Assembly (NCBI GenBank): GCA_036560485.1 | Contig: DATBRC010000050.1 | Coordinates: 38,914 to 102,913, forward strand | From: DATBRC01 sp036560485 | GTDB taxonomy: Bacteria > Pseudomonadota > Gammaproteobacteria > Burkholderiales > Burkholderiaceae_D | DNA length: 64,000 nt | Direction of reading: 5' to 3' | Part shown: positions 1 through 9,628 of the stretch, in pieces | Layout: every line of letters begins with the position of its first letter | Position numbering within the stretch: the stretch's first letter is position 1 | Notes under the pieces: generated by a model | Database searches by the model: none | Seen by the model: the letters and a program-made list of their open reading frames with translations, nothing else | Told to the model about the DNA's origin: nothing | Program-made: the position numbers and the translations under genes

Positions 1-1
1 A

Positions 2-334
2 TCGGTGGATGCATTACTACAGCATTTGTCCAAACCGGGCATTGAAGGCGCGCTGAAAACAGCCGAACAATTACAGAAAACTCCTGTCGTCGAGCTGGTC
101 ACATCGATGCAACGCTGGTTGTATGACGTATTTTCCGTTAAGCTAACGGGCAAGATTCGGTATTTCCCGCGCTATCAAAAGGAACTTGCTGCACTGGCAA
201 AAGTGACGGATGTCGGTGGGCTTTTGCAAATGCAAAAAGGGTTGAATGAGCGACGCGCGATTGCAGAACATCCATTGTCAACCAAGCTTTTCATAGAAGA
301 TATGCTGTTGGATTACTCAAAATTATTTACTTGA
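2..334 (+). CDS. holB: DNA polymerase III delta' subunit, C-terminal part (cut by window edge)
   Basis: The reading frame is already open at the left edge, so this is only the 3' end (about 110 residues) of a longer gene. The visible part is mostly helical with no catalytic motif, as expected for the C-terminal collar domain of the clamp-loader delta' subunit, which helps load the sliding clamp. The main support is context: it is followed after about 10 bases by a PilZ protein and then TatD, the usual holB-pilZ-tatD order in betaproteobacteria. A GTG at position 5 is an internal codon, not the real start. The sequence alone would not be decisive. Confidence 0.75.
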   Translation, partial: SVDALLQHLSKPGIEGALKTAEQLQKTPVVELVTSMQRWLYDVFSVKLTGKIRYFPRYQKELAALAKVTDVGGLLQMQKGLNERRAIAEHPLSTKLFIEDMLLDYSKLFT

Positions 335-344
335 AAGGATCGTG

Positions 345-716
345 ATGGCCGAAATTCCAGCAGATACCAAGGCGGTTTCTCGCCCGTCAGTGCTGTCGCT
401 TCCGATCAAGGAAAAATCGGCACTGTATGCTGCGTACATGCCATTTTTAACGAATGGCGGGATCTTCGTGCCGACCAACAAATCGTACAAGCTCGGTGAT
501 GAAATTTATCTGATCCTCAGTTTAATGGACGACCCCAACAAATATCCAATCGCAGGAAAAGTTGCGTGGATCACACCAGCCGGTGCGCACAGCAACAAGC
601 CGCAAGGTATCGGCGTGCATTTTCCTGCCGACGACAGCGGATTGCGCGTCAAGAAGCGTATTGAAGAAATACTCGGCGCAGCATTGGGATCATCGCGCGC
701 GACACTGACTTTATAA
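345..716 (+). CDS. PilZ domain protein
   Basis: A 123-residue single-domain protein. The stretch around residues 30-110 matches the short PilZ type found next to holB: a beta-rich segment, a GKVAWITP strand and a PQGIGVHF strand. PilZ proteins bind cyclic-di-GMP or, in the stand-alone PilZ type needed for type IV pili, act without binding it. The RxxxR motif of c-di-GMP binders is not evident at the N-terminus, which favours the pilus-assembly type. ATG at 345 is chosen over GTG at 342 because AAAGGA (334-339) is well spaced from it. It is probably co-transcribed with holB and tatD. Confidence 0.85.
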   Translation: MAEIPADTKAVSRPSVLSLPIKEKSALYAAYMPFLTNGGIFVPTNKSYKLGDEIYLILSLMDDPNKYPIAGKVAWITPAGAHSNKPQGIGVHFPADDSGLRVKKRIEEILGAALGSSRATLTL

Positions 717-817
717 AATCTGACCATAGAACAATATTTCTGAATGGTCTGGTTGTAAGCGCGATCTAGCAGTCGCGGGCAAGCGGATGTCGTAGCAACA
801 GCCTACAATATATCCCT

Positions 818-1597
818 ATGTATATCGACTCCCATTGCCACATTGATTTTCCCGAACTCGCCGTCCGCATGCCCGAGATCCTCGGCAAGATGGCTGAGAA
901 CCATGTATCTCATGCACTTTGCGTATCGGTCGATTTACCGGACTTTCCGCGTGTTCTTGAACTGGCAAAACAATATCCAAATATCTATGCGTCGGTTGGT
1001 GTCCATCCTGATTATCCCGACACAGTAGAACCCAGCGTTGAAGAATTGGTCCGTCTATCCGATCATCCCAAAATCGTTGCGATTGGCGAAACCGGATTGG
1101 ATTACTACCGGCTGACCGGCGATCTCGAATGGCAACGCGAACGTTTTCGTACCCACATTCGAGCATCGCGTATTACCGGCAAACCGTTGATCATCCATAC
1201 GCGCTCCGCATCGGAAGATACGATCCGGATCATGCGCGAGGAGGGCGCGGGTACGGATGCTGGTGGGGCTGGTGGCGTAATGCATTGTTTTACTGAGTCG
1301 CTGGCTGTCGCGGAAGCGGCGATGGCGATGGGGTTTTATATTTCGTTTTCCGGCATCGTGACATTCAAGAGCGCAAAAGAATTGCAAGCGGTGGCATTAG
1401 CGGTGCCGTTTGAGCGGATGCTGATTGAGACGGATTCGCCCTATCTTGCACCGGTCCCGCATCGAGGCAAAATGAATGAACCTGGGTTCGTCATGCATGT
1501 TGCGGAATTTTTGGCGAAGCTCAAAGGGGCTTCTGTCGAGCGTGTGGCAGAGCGGACCACTGAGAATTTCTTCAAGCTGTTTAAAATTTCGAAGTGA
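818..1597 (+). CDS. tatD: TatD-family metal-dependent hydrolase/DNase
   Basis: A 259-residue TIM-barrel metallohydrolase of the TatD/YcfH type. The metal-binding motifs are all present: DSHCHID near the N-terminus, GETGLDYY in the middle, IHTRSA, MHCFTES, and IETDSPYLAP near the C-terminus. Family members are 3'-5' exonucleases or deoxyribonucleases with a role in DNA repair; the holB-linked copy is often annotated YcfH. It follows the PilZ gene by about 100 bases, and the length is normal for the family. Confidence 0.92.
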   Translation: MYIDSHCHIDFPELAVRMPEILGKMAENHVSHALCVSVDLPDFPRVLELAKQYPNIYASVGVHPDYPDTVEPSVEELVRLSDHPKIVAIGETGLDYYRLTGDLEWQRERFRTHIRASRITGKPLIIHTRSASEDTIRIMREEGAGTDAGGAGGVMHCFTESLAVAEAAMAMGFYISFSGIVTFKSAKELQAVALAVPFERMLIETDSPYLAPVPHRGKMNEPGFVMHVAEFLAKLKGASVERVAERTTENFFKLFKISK

Positions 1598-1616
1598 TGT
1601 TGGATGAGGTGGCACA

Positions 1617-2021
1617 TTACTCAGCCACATCGTAGCCTTCCGTTGTAAATTGCATTACACAAAATCCATGGCCAAATGGATCGCTCATTGTCGCAATTTG
1701 TCCCCATGGATAACTTTGGATCTGCCCTTCCAAATTTGCGCCGGCGTGAATTGCACGTTCCACAACAGCACAAACATTATCGACTGCAAAGTCCAGGTGT
1801 ACAGGTGTCCAATGCCGTCCATACTCACGCGAGATATTCGCTAAGGAAAACGGATTCGTTCCTGCAGGTTTCAAGAGCAGTTGAATTGGAGATGAAGCGC
1901 CCACCATCTCGGCCACCGTATTTCCAAACAATCGTCTGGAAAGGCGTAGTTCAAGTGCATCCGTATAAAACTGAATGGCCTTTTCCAGATCATCGACATC
2001 GATATTGATCACTAATTGCAT
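1617..2021 (-). CDS. VOC superfamily (glyoxalase/bleomycin-resistance-like) protein
   Basis: A small protein of about 134 residues with the betaalphabetabetabeta pattern of the vicinal-oxygen-chelate fold. It opens with LVINIDVDDLEKAIQFYTDAL and ends with SDPFGHGFCVMQF, both typical of the glyoxalase/bleomycin-resistance group. Substrate is unknown. I start it at ATG 2021 because the VOC fold begins there; an upstream in-frame ATG at 2045 adds eight residues (MSTEKAAG) without fold content. It converges with tatD, leaving under 20 bases between stop codons. Confidence 0.8.
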   Translation of the reverse strand: MQLVINIDVDDLEKAIQFYTDALELRLSRRLFGNTVAEMVGASSPIQLLLKPAGTNPFSLANISREYGRHWTPVHLDFAVDNVCAVVERAIHAGANLEGQIQSYPWGQIATMSDPFGHGFCVMQFTTEGYDVAE

Positions 2022-2090
2022 ACCTGCTGCCTTTTCTGTAGACAAAGCCTTGTTATGGCTTGCAGTTTTTTGTCATTACCAGCACCATCA

Positions 2091-4631
2091 TCACAACAAC
2101 TTCTTCCTTCTCAACCGCAGCGCATTACTAATCACCGAAACCGAACTCAAACTCATCGCCGCACTAGCCAGCATCGGGCTGAGCAAAATACCGAACCACG
2201 GATACAGCACACCTGCGGCAATCGGCACACCCAAAAAGTTATAGACAAACGCAAAAAACAAATTCTGCCGAATGTTTTTCATCGTGTGCTGACTGAGCAA
2301 GCGTGCCTTGGCAATGCCGCGTAAATCACCTTTGACCAATACGATGCGCGCGCTATTCATCGCGACATCCGTTCCCGTTCCCATCGCAATGCCGACGTTC
2401 GCTTGAGCCAATGCAGGCGCATCGTTGACGCCATCGCCAGCCATCGCAACGATGCGGCCTTGCTGTTGCAGGGCTTTTAAATAATTTAATTTCTCTTCAG
2501 GTAGCACGTCCGCCTTGAAATCATCCACACCAAGATATTTTCCAATCGCTGCTGCGGTCGTTGCATTGTCTCCGGTCAGCATCACGATTTTCAGACCGGC
2601 TGCATGCAATTGTTGAATCGCTTCACGCGTGGTGGACTTGATTGGATCGGCGATGCTCAGGATGCCAGCCAGTTTTTCATCGACGGCCATGAATATGACT
2701 GTCTGTGCCAGTTTTCTGAGTGCCGTGACATCTGCATCCAGTGCAGACACGTCGACCTTTTCTGTTTCCATCATATGCGCATTACCGAGCGAGATGCGTT
2801 TTCCGTCGATTTCGCCATGCACACCTTTACCGGTGACGGAATCGAATTGAGCAACTGGTTTAAGCGATAAATTCTGCTCTTTAGCGTGCTGTACGATTGC
2901 TGCCGCAAGCGGATGTTCGCTCTGCGCATCCAGACTGGCGGCGTAATGCAGCACCGTCAATTCGGCATATCCTTGTGCCGCGATCACACGTTGCACCTGT
3001 GGCTTGCCTTCCGTCAGCGTGCCGGTTTTATCGACCACCAGCGTATCCACTTTTTCCATCAGTTCAAGCGCTTCCGCATCCTTGATCAGTACGCCTTCTG
3101 TCGCGCCGCGTCCAACGCCGACCATGATCGATATCGGTGTTGCCAATCCTAATGCGCAAGGGCAGGCGATGATCAGTACCGAAACCGCAGCAACCAAACC
3201 GTTGGCGAGAGCAGGAGATTGACCGAAAAGTGCCCAGCTGATGAAGGCAATGGCAGCGACTGCCATGACTGCAGGAACGAACCAACCTGAGACCTGATCC
3301 GCCAATTTTTGGATCGGTGCACGCGAGCGTCCGGCTTCATTGACCATCTGCACGATGCGTGACAGCAAAGTATCTGAGCCGATTTTCTCGGCGCGCAACA
3401 GGAATGTACCTGTTTGGTTGACCGTGCCGGCAGTCACTTTACTGCCGATTGCTTTTTTCACGGGCAAGGGTTCGCCCGTGATCATTGATTCATCGATATT
3501 GGAATGGCCATCGGTCAACACGCCGTCAACAGGAATTTTGCCACCAGGCTTCACACGAAGAACGTCGCCGACTTGCACTTGATCGAGATGGATTTCTTCT
3601 TCGGTGCCATCGGCTTTGACGCGCAGCGCGGTATTCGGTGCAAGTTCGAGCAGGGATTTGATCGCATTGTTGGTCTTGGAGCGAGCGCGCAACTCCAACA
3701 CCTGGCCCATCAACACCAAGGTCACAATGGCTGCCGCTGCTTCAAAGTAAAGTGGAACCATGCCATCCACTTTGAAAGCATCGGGCAACGCGGCAGGGAA
3801 CAGCAATGCAAATACGCTGAATGAAAATGCCGCTGCTGTGCCTAGTCCGATCAGGCTAAACATGTTCAGGTTCCACGTCTTGAATGACGCGATGGCTCGC
3901 ACAAAAAATGGCCAGCCACCCCATACGACAACGGGTGTCGCCAGTATCGCTTGCAGCCAGCTATAGCCGGTGTTGCCTAACTTATGATGCAAGCTGATGC
4001 CAGGGATCATCTCGGTCATCGTGATGAAGAGCAATGGCACTGTCAACACCAGACTGATCCAAAAGCGCTGTGTCATATCGCGCAGTTCGCTGGTGTCTTC
4101 TTCAGCCGTTGCATCCATCGGTTCCAGTGCCATGCCGCATTTAGGGCAAGTGCCAGGCCCGATTTGCCGGACTTCCGGATGCATCGGGCAGGTGTATATC
4201 GCATCCTTGGACGCAGCTGGTTTGGCCGTCTGTGCATGCAAATATTGTTCAGGATTGGCGCGGAATTTGGTCACGCAATGCTGGCTGCAAAAATAGTAAG
4301 TGGTGCCGGCGTGCGTGACGGATTTGGCAGGATCGGCTGCTGCCTTCATGCCGCAGACTGGATCGGTGTAGGGCTTTTCGGCAGGAGCGATTGACATGGA
4401 TTCGTGCGAGGACGCATGCTCGTGAGCACAGCATGCATGCGCTGAAGATGCTGCACTGGCAGCTTTGGAAATATACGCGCTGGGATTGGCCTTGAATTTC
4501 GTCATGCAGCCCGTACTGCAAAAATACCAGGTGCGCCCGCCATGTTCTATTGCTTTTTCCGGATTGGGTTTCACCGTCATTCCGCAGACGGGATCCTTAA
4601 AGGTCTCAGTATTGTCCGGTTGTTGGCCCAT
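2091..4631 (-). CDS. copA: Copper-exporting P1B-type ATPase with two YHS domains
   Basis: An 846-residue inner-membrane P-type ATPase that exports Cu(I). Order of domains: a YHS metal-binding domain (about residues 12-54, DPVCGM and YFCSTGC), a His/Cys-rich linker (about 64-78), a second YHS domain (88-131), a heavy-metal-binding domain with CPMHPEV and CPKCGMALEP (146-172), then the transporter core. The core shows MITGEP, the ion-site motif CPC (490-492), the phosphorylation site DKTGT (Asp534), SEHPL and GDGVNDAP. The N-terminus has YHS domains instead of the usual CXXC domains. RBS GGAGGG precedes the ATG. It stands alone; no cueR is adjacent. Confidence 0.93.
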   Translation of the reverse strand: MGQQPDNTETFKDPVCGMTVKPNPEKAIEHGGRTWYFCSTGCMTKFKANPSAYISKAASAASSAHACCAHEHASSHESMSIAPAEKPYTDPVCGMKAAADPAKSVTHAGTTYYFCSQHCVTKFRANPEQYLHAQTAKPAASKDAIYTCPMHPEVRQIGPGTCPKCGMALEPMDATAEEDTSELRDMTQRFWISLVLTVPLLFITMTEMIPGISLHHKLGNTGYSWLQAILATPVVVWGGWPFFVRAIASFKTWNLNMFSLIGLGTAAAFSFSVFALLFPAALPDAFKVDGMVPLYFEAAAAIVTLVLMGQVLELRARSKTNNAIKSLLELAPNTALRVKADGTEEEIHLDQVQVGDVLRVKPGGKIPVDGVLTDGHSNIDESMITGEPLPVKKAIGSKVTAGTVNQTGTFLLRAEKIGSDTLLSRIVQMVNEAGRSRAPIQKLADQVSGWFVPAVMAVAAIAFISWALFGQSPALANGLVAAVSVLIIACPCALGLATPISIMVGVGRGATEGVLIKDAEALELMEKVDTLVVDKTGTLTEGKPQVQRVIAAQGYAELTVLHYAASLDAQSEHPLAAAIVQHAKEQNLSLKPVAQFDSVTGKGVHGEIDGKRISLGNAHMMETEKVDVSALDADVTALRKLAQTVIFMAVDEKLAGILSIADPIKSTTREAIQQLHAAGLKIVMLTGDNATTAAAIGKYLGVDDFKADVLPEEKLNYLKALQQQGRIVAMAGDGVNDAPALAQANVGIAMGTGTDVAMNSARIVLVKGDLRGIAKARLLSQHTMKNIRQNLFFAFVYNFLGVPIAAGVLYPWFGILLSPMLASAAMSLSSVSVISNALRLRRKKLL

Positions 4632-4672
4632 TCACATCCCTCCACTTGAACATTGTTGCAAAGCGATTAACT

Positions 4673-4691
4673 TACCATAAAGCGCATGGTA
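4673..4691. promoter_or_regulatory. Inverted repeat upstream of copA, possible operator
   Basis: TACCAT and ATGGTA form a perfect 6-base inverted repeat separated by 7 bases, 42-60 bases upstream of the copA start. Position and spacing would suit a dimeric regulator such as a MerR-type copper sensor, but the sequence is not the known CueR operator, so this is a guess from symmetry only. Confidence 0.3.
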
Positions 4692-4745
4692 GGCCATTGG
4701 AATACTGCCGTTCTTGATCTGGATGCTTGTTTTACGTAAAAATAA

Positions 4746-6137
4746 TCAAACAAAACGCATCTTGAAATTACGCCCTTTGATATTGCCGCTGTCGCCTGCC
4801 TTGCATAGGCGCGCAAAAGCTTGCTTTGCAAAGCGGCGATCGATGGCGACATAAGTCATGAATTCACACACATTGATCTTGCCGACTTGTTCTTTGGTAA
4901 GGCCCGCTTCGCCAGTCAACGCGCCCAACAAATCGCCCGGACGCAATTTATCCTTCTTGCCGCCCATGATGCATAAGGTCACCATCGGCGCCTGCAACGG
5001 CCCGCCTTCCGCCGATTGCAATGAGGCGAGATCACACCATTGCACCGGTGCGCCTTGATACTCCTCGATCAGCTTGACCCATTTTTTTTCATTCGGTGCG
5101 CACAGACTGAGAGCCAGTCCAGTCTCATTGCCACGGCCGGTGCGGCCGATGCGGTGGATATGGACTTCGGTATCTTTCGATACATCCACATTAATCACTG
5201 CGCCAAGTGTCTGGATATCGAGACCGCGCGCAGCGACATCAGTTGCAACCAGAACAGAACAACTCTGATTGGCAAACAGCACCAGAATTTCATCACGTTC
5301 TCGTTGCTCCAGTTCACCATACAAGGCCAGCGCGGAAAAACCTTGTTGACGCAATTCATCCGCCAATTCACGGCAATGGATTTTTGTATTGCAGAAAGCG
5401 AGTGTCGATACCGGCTTGTAATGATTCAATAGCCGCGCTACTGCCGCATTGCTTTGATCGAATCCCACTTCATAAAAGCGCTGCTCGATTTGGCCTGCGC
5501 TATGCTGCGATTCCACTTTGACTTCAACCGGATTGTTGAGAAAAGAGGCGGTCGCTTTACGTATGTCATCCGGGTAAGTTGCGGAAAACAGCAAGGTCTG
5601 ACGGCGAGCAGGGCATGCGCTGACAATGCCGGAAATTTCCTCGTAAAATCCCATGTCCGTCATGCGGTCAGCCTCGTCAAGCACGAGTGTTTGCACTTTC
5701 GATAGATCAATCGTATTGCGTCCGATGTGATCGCGTATCCGACCCGGCGTGCCGACTACGATATGCGAACCATGTTCAAGAGAGGCAATTTGCGGCCGCA
5801 TCGGTGCGCCGCCGCATAAGGTCAACACTTTGATGTTGTCGGTGAAACGCGCCAGGCGACGCAATTCATTCGATACCTGATCCGCCAATTCTCGCGTGGG
5901 GCAGAGCACCAACGCTTGGATGGCGAAATAGGTTGGATTGAGTTTATGCAAAATGCCGATGCCGAACGCCGCCGTCTTCCCGCTACCCGTCTTGGCTTGC
6001 GCAATCAGGTCGTGCCGTTCCAGAATGATCGGCAAGCTTTGTGCCTGAATCTCGGTCATCGTGTGATAGCCGAGGTTATTCAGATTGGCGAGCAAGGTCG
6101 GCGACAAAGGCAGTGTAGAAAAAGAGGTCATGGCCAC
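4746..6137 (-). CDS. dbpA: ATP-dependent RNA helicase DbpA
   Basis: A 463-residue DEAD-box RNA helicase. The core carries the Q motif, AQAKTGSGKT (motif I), PTRELADQ, the DEAD box LVLDEADRM, FSATYP (motif III), VATDVAARGLD and HRIGRTGR (motif VI). The C-terminal 75 residues, beginning near ITLCIMGGKK-type sequence (VTLCIMGGKKDKLRPGDLLGAL), form the RNA-binding domain that targets DbpA to hairpin 92 of 23S rRNA during late assembly of the large ribosomal subunit. Length is close to E. coli DbpA. It lies 114 bases upstream of copA on the same strand but is functionally unrelated. Confidence 0.92.
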   Translation of the reverse strand: MAMTSFSTLPLSPTLLANLNNLGYHTMTEIQAQSLPIILERHDLIAQAKTGSGKTAAFGIGILHKLNPTYFAIQALVLCPTRELADQVSNELRRLARFTDNIKVLTLCGGAPMRPQIASLEHGSHIVVGTPGRIRDHIGRNTIDLSKVQTLVLDEADRMTDMGFYEEISGIVSACPARRQTLLFSATYPDDIRKATASFLNNPVEVKVESQHSAGQIEQRFYEVGFDQSNAAVARLLNHYKPVSTLAFCNTKIHCRELADELRQQGFSALALYGELEQRERDEILVLFANQSCSVLVATDVAARGLDIQTLGAVINVDVSKDTEVHIHRIGRTGRGNETGLALSLCAPNEKKWVKLIEEYQGAPVQWCDLASLQSAEGGPLQAPMVTLCIMGGKKDKLRPGDLLGALTGEAGLTKEQVGKINVCEFMTYVAIDRRFAKQAFARLCKAGDSGNIKGRNFKMRFV

Positions 6138-6388
6138 AATAATGATTTCGCTTGGTAAAGTGGAGACAGTCTAACAGGCGAGTGACGCCAACACTCATTC
6201 TTTCGAAAAGAAAACATCTGCTATCACTGCATTTTTTATCTTCGGATTCTATCTTCGGATTCAAGATGGAAATATCCAGTTTTCACCAATGATAGGAAAC
6301 TAAATTTTATTTGAAAAATCAAATGATCCGGTTAAATAAATTACTTTAAAAAATTCGTTCATTTTTTTATCACTATTTTTAAAGAAAA

Positions 6389-8521
6389 ATGGATTCTATT
6401 TCCAATGATGACAATCAATTGCGTTTACGCTTGGCTCTTGATGCTGCCAACATGGCTGTATGGGATTCAAGCGTTAAAAATGGAAAGATAATGGATGGCG
6501 AAGTTATCTGGTCCGATAAGGGTGCTGCACTGTTAGGTTTTGAGAAGAAACCGCTGACCCATTCATTCAAGGAATTTCTTGAATGTGTCCATGCCGATGA
6601 TCGAAAACATGTACACGATGTTCTTCAGAGTGCATTAGAGGGATTGGACGACTATGCTCTGGAATATCGCGTTATATGGCCGGATTCTTCAATTCACTGG
6701 TTATCGGCGAAAGCTCATGTCTTTGGAAATAACGAAGGCAAGCCCACCCGGACGCTGGGAATTATTTGGGATATTACGAAGAAAAAGCAGGATGAGCTCA
6801 CGAATGCAGAACAAAAAGAGCTCGCTGAAGTAACGCTGGGGTCAATCGGTGATGCGGTGATCACCACCGACGATACCGGCAAGACAAAATATTTGAATCG
6901 TGTTGCCGAACAATTGACCGGATGGTCGCTGGAGCAGGCCAAAGACAAGAGCATCGACACGATCTTCCAAGTGGTAGATGAAGCGACCGGCGAATTATAT
7001 GAAAACGTTGCACTGAAATGTTTGCGTTTAAAGCAGACCATCGGCGTGACATCGCGCAGCCAATTAATTACCAAGGATCACCGCACAATTGCCATAGAGG
7101 ATTCAGCAGCGCCGATTCGATCCAAGGACGGCCGGGTATTAGGGGCTGTTTTGGTTTTTCATGATGTCAGCCATGAGAGACAATTGAATCATCAATTATC
7201 GTGGCAGGCATCGCACGATGCGCTTACCAGCTTAATCAATCGACGCGAGTTTGAAATCCATCTTGCCGGCGCGCTTGCCACTGCAAAATCCGAACATGAT
7301 ACCCATGCATTGCTCTACATGGATCTCGACCAGTTTAAAGTCATCAACGATACATGCGGCCACAATGCAGGCGATGCATTGTTGCAGGTACTGACAAAGA
7401 TGTTGCAGGAAAAAATGCGCGACAGCGATATCCTTGCTCGCTTGGGCGGCGATGAGTTCGGCGTGCTTTTGTTGAATTGTCCGGTTGAACAGGCACACTA
7501 TCTTGCCGATAACTTGCGTACTGCAGTGAAGGATTTTCGTTTCGTATGGGATAAACACACTTTTGAAATCGGTGTCAGTATTGGACTTGTGGCGATCAAT
7601 GCTGACAGCAAATCCATGTCGGAATTGCTGATTGCCGCCGATCAAGCTTGTTATATAGCGAAAGAGCAAGGGCGAAACCGCGTGCATTTGTATCAGGAGT
7701 CGGATCTTGCCTTGGCGCGACGTCACGGTGAAATGCTTTGGGTTGCACGTTTGTCTGAAGCGATGGAACGCAACCATTTCAGATTGTATAAACAACCCAT
7801 TGTCAGTTTGAATGGATCTTCTCATCGTCATGAGGAAATTTTAATTCGGATTGTGAATGGCAATGGGGAACTGATTTTACCCGGCGCATTCATTCCGGCT
7901 GCTGAACGCTACGACATGATGTTGCAGATTGATCGATGGGTGATACGGAAACTATGCCACCACATTCGACAGCAGCATGGCGAGATGAATTTGCTGCGGA
8001 AAGATGCCTCCACCAATGCGCTATCCACGTCTTATTCAATTAATTTATCCGGCATATCTTTAAACGATAATTCGCTGCATCAATATATCGCTGAGCAATT
8101 TCAGGAGTTTGGTGTTTCGCCGGAACACATCAGCTTTGAAATTACGGAGACTGCTGTTATTGCCAACATGGCCAATGCCCAGCTTTTTATGGAAAAGATC
8201 AAAAAATTGGGCTGTCGTTTTGCGTTGGATGACTTTGGAAGCGGTTTGTCTTCTTTTGCCTATCTCAAAGCATTTCCGGTTGATTATCTCAAGATTGACG
8301 GGCTTTTTGTCCGTGACATTGCGACCAATGCAATCAATCGCGCGATGGTGAGTGCCATCAATGAAGTCGGACATGTCATGGGCATCAAGACAATCGCTGA
8401 ATATGTGGAAAACGATGACACACTGGAATCGGTGCGCAATATTGGCATCGACTATGCGCAAGGCTACGCAGTGGGTAAACTTGAGCCATTGATTTTGCCC
8501 AGCGAGAGTTTCAATGCATGA
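6389..8521 (+). CDS. PAS-PAS-GGDEF-EAL cyclic-di-GMP signalling protein with EIL variant
   Basis: A 710-residue soluble sensor. Two PAS domains occupy roughly residues 1-270, followed by a GGDEF domain and an EAL domain. The cyclase motif is intact (RLGGDEF) with an RxxD inhibitory site (RDSD) five residues before it. In the phosphodiesterase domain the signature EAL reads EIL (in HEEILIRI), while other active-site blocks are kept: SINLSG, FEITETAV, DDFGSG, LKIDG and AEYVE. Both activities are therefore possible, with the EIL change making the hydrolase less certain. No membrane segments are seen. The 250-base AT-rich gap upstream holds the promoter. Confidence 0.9.
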   Translation: MDSISNDDNQLRLRLALDAANMAVWDSSVKNGKIMDGEVIWSDKGAALLGFEKKPLTHSFKEFLECVHADDRKHVHDVLQSALEGLDDYALEYRVIWPDSSIHWLSAKAHVFGNNEGKPTRTLGIIWDITKKKQDELTNAEQKELAEVTLGSIGDAVITTDDTGKTKYLNRVAEQLTGWSLEQAKDKSIDTIFQVVDEATGELYENVALKCLRLKQTIGVTSRSQLITKDHRTIAIEDSAAPIRSKDGRVLGAVLVFHDVSHERQLNHQLSWQASHDALTSLINRREFEIHLAGALATAKSEHDTHALLYMDLDQFKVINDTCGHNAGDALLQVLTKMLQEKMRDSDILARLGGDEFGVLLLNCPVEQAHYLADNLRTAVKDFRFVWDKHTFEIGVSIGLVAINADSKSMSELLIAADQACYIAKEQGRNRVHLYQESDLALARRHGEMLWVARLSEAMERNHFRLYKQPIVSLNGSSHRHEEILIRIVNGNGELILPGAFIPAAERYDMMLQIDRWVIRKLCHHIRQQHGEMNLLRKDASTNALSTSYSINLSGISLNDNSLHQYIAEQFQEFGVSPEHISFEITETAVIANMANAQLFMEKIKKLGCRFALDDFGSGLSSFAYLKAFPVDYLKIDGLFVRDIATNAINRAMVSAINEVGHVMGIKTIAEYVENDDTLESVRNIGIDYAQGYAVGKLEPLILPSESFNA

Positions 8522-8567
8522 AATCAGCAGCTCATTGGCGCATTAGCTGCCCCATGCGACCACTTTG

Positions 8568-9404
8568 CTAATCAGTGATGGCTTGATTAATCTCGGCTTT
8601 GGTATTCATGACGAACGGTCCGTGCGCTGCAATCGGCTCATTGATCGGTTCACCACCCATCAGCAAAAGGTCGGCATCTTCCTGTGCACTGATCTTTATC
8701 GTCCTGCCTGTCAGGGAAAACATCACCAGGTCTGCGGTGCCGACATTTTTATCTTCTCCAACGGTTACTTTGCCATTGCGGATGAACAGCATCGCGTTGT
8801 GCCCATCCGGCACAGTCAATTCGGTGGACTTGCCGGCGTGTAAATGGATGTCCCACAATTCGACAGGACTAAATGTGTCGGCTATTCCTTTTGTGTCACG
8901 GAAATTTCCCGCTATGACGCGTACTGTCCCAGCATCATTGGCGAGCGATACGATGGGGATGTCGTTTTTCGTTATCGATTGATAGCGCGGCGTAGTCATC
9001 TTGAATCTGGTTGGAAGATTGACCCAGAGTTGAACCATCTCCATCATGCCGCCTTGTTTGGCAAAGGCATGAGAGTGAAATTCTTCATGCACGATGCCGG
9101 ATGCTGCTGTCATCCATTGCACATCACCCGGTCCGATAATTCCGCGATTGCCAACCGAATCGCCATGTTCGATCTCACCTTGAAATGCGAGCGTGACTGT
9201 CTCAAAGCCGCGATGCGGATGGGCGCCGACACCGCGTTTTTGGGTGGTGGGTGTAAATTGCACAGGCCCGCCATAGTCGAACATCAGAAAAGGGCTGATA
9301 TCCTGGGTAAATGCCAATCTGCCGAAGATCGGACGTACGGGAAAACCGTCGCCGACCCAATGGCCTTGCGCAGGTGCGGGCAGGATGGATTTAATCTGTT
9401 TCAT
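8568..9404 (-). CDS. Pirin family protein
   Basis: A 278-residue bicupin of the pirin family. The N-terminal cupin has the metal ligands in GAHPHRGFETVT and HEEFHS, with the usual pirin feature of a phenylalanine-rich FLMFDYGGP segment before it. Bacterial pirins include quercetin 2,3-dioxygenases and redox regulators; the substrate here cannot be told from sequence. It converges with the GGDEF-EAL gene and lies upstream of a tiny Lys-rich gene on the same strand only by chance of order. Confidence 0.88.
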   Translation of the reverse strand: MKQIKSILPAPAQGHWVGDGFPVRPIFGRLAFTQDISPFLMFDYGGPVQFTPTTQKRGVGAHPHRGFETVTLAFQGEIEHGDSVGNRGIIGPGDVQWMTAASGIVHEEFHSHAFAKQGGMMEMVQLWVNLPTRFKMTTPRYQSITKNDIPIVSLANDAGTVRVIAGNFRDTKGIADTFSPVELWDIHLHAGKSTELTVPDGHNAMLFIRNGKVTVGEDKNVGTADLVMFSLTGRTIKISAQEDADLLLMGGEPINEPIAAHGPFVMNTKAEINQAITD

Positions 9405-9470
9405 GCGATGATTCTACCCGTTGCAGCAACACAAACGCATGCAGATGTCCTCATCAGACCATGACCGGCA

Positions 9471-9581
9471 TCATTGCCGCTTCGATGCTTCCTTCTTCAA
9501 TTTCTTGGCTTCCTTTTTTTCTTTCGGTGTTTTAGCAGGTTCTTTTTTCACTGCTTTTTTAGCGTCTTGGTTCTTACTCAT
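9471..9581 (-). CDS. Small lysine-rich protein, 36 residues
   Basis: A short gene encoding 36 residues starting MSKNQDAKKAVKKEP, about one third lysine, with alternating Lys/Glu/Ala likely to form one charged helix. It has an excellent ribosome-binding site, AAGGAG, six bases before the ATG, which is the main reason for believing it is translated. Very basic short proteins of this kind are common in Burkholderiales but have no assigned role. It sits between the GGDEF gene (upstream on the same strand) and the pirin gene. Confidence 0.6.
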   Translation of the reverse strand: MSKNQDAKKAVKKEPAKTPKEKKEAKKLKKEASKRQ

Positions 9582-9628
9582 GATTTACTCCTTGGTTGAA
9601 AGTTTAAATAGTATTAGTAGACCGTCCA

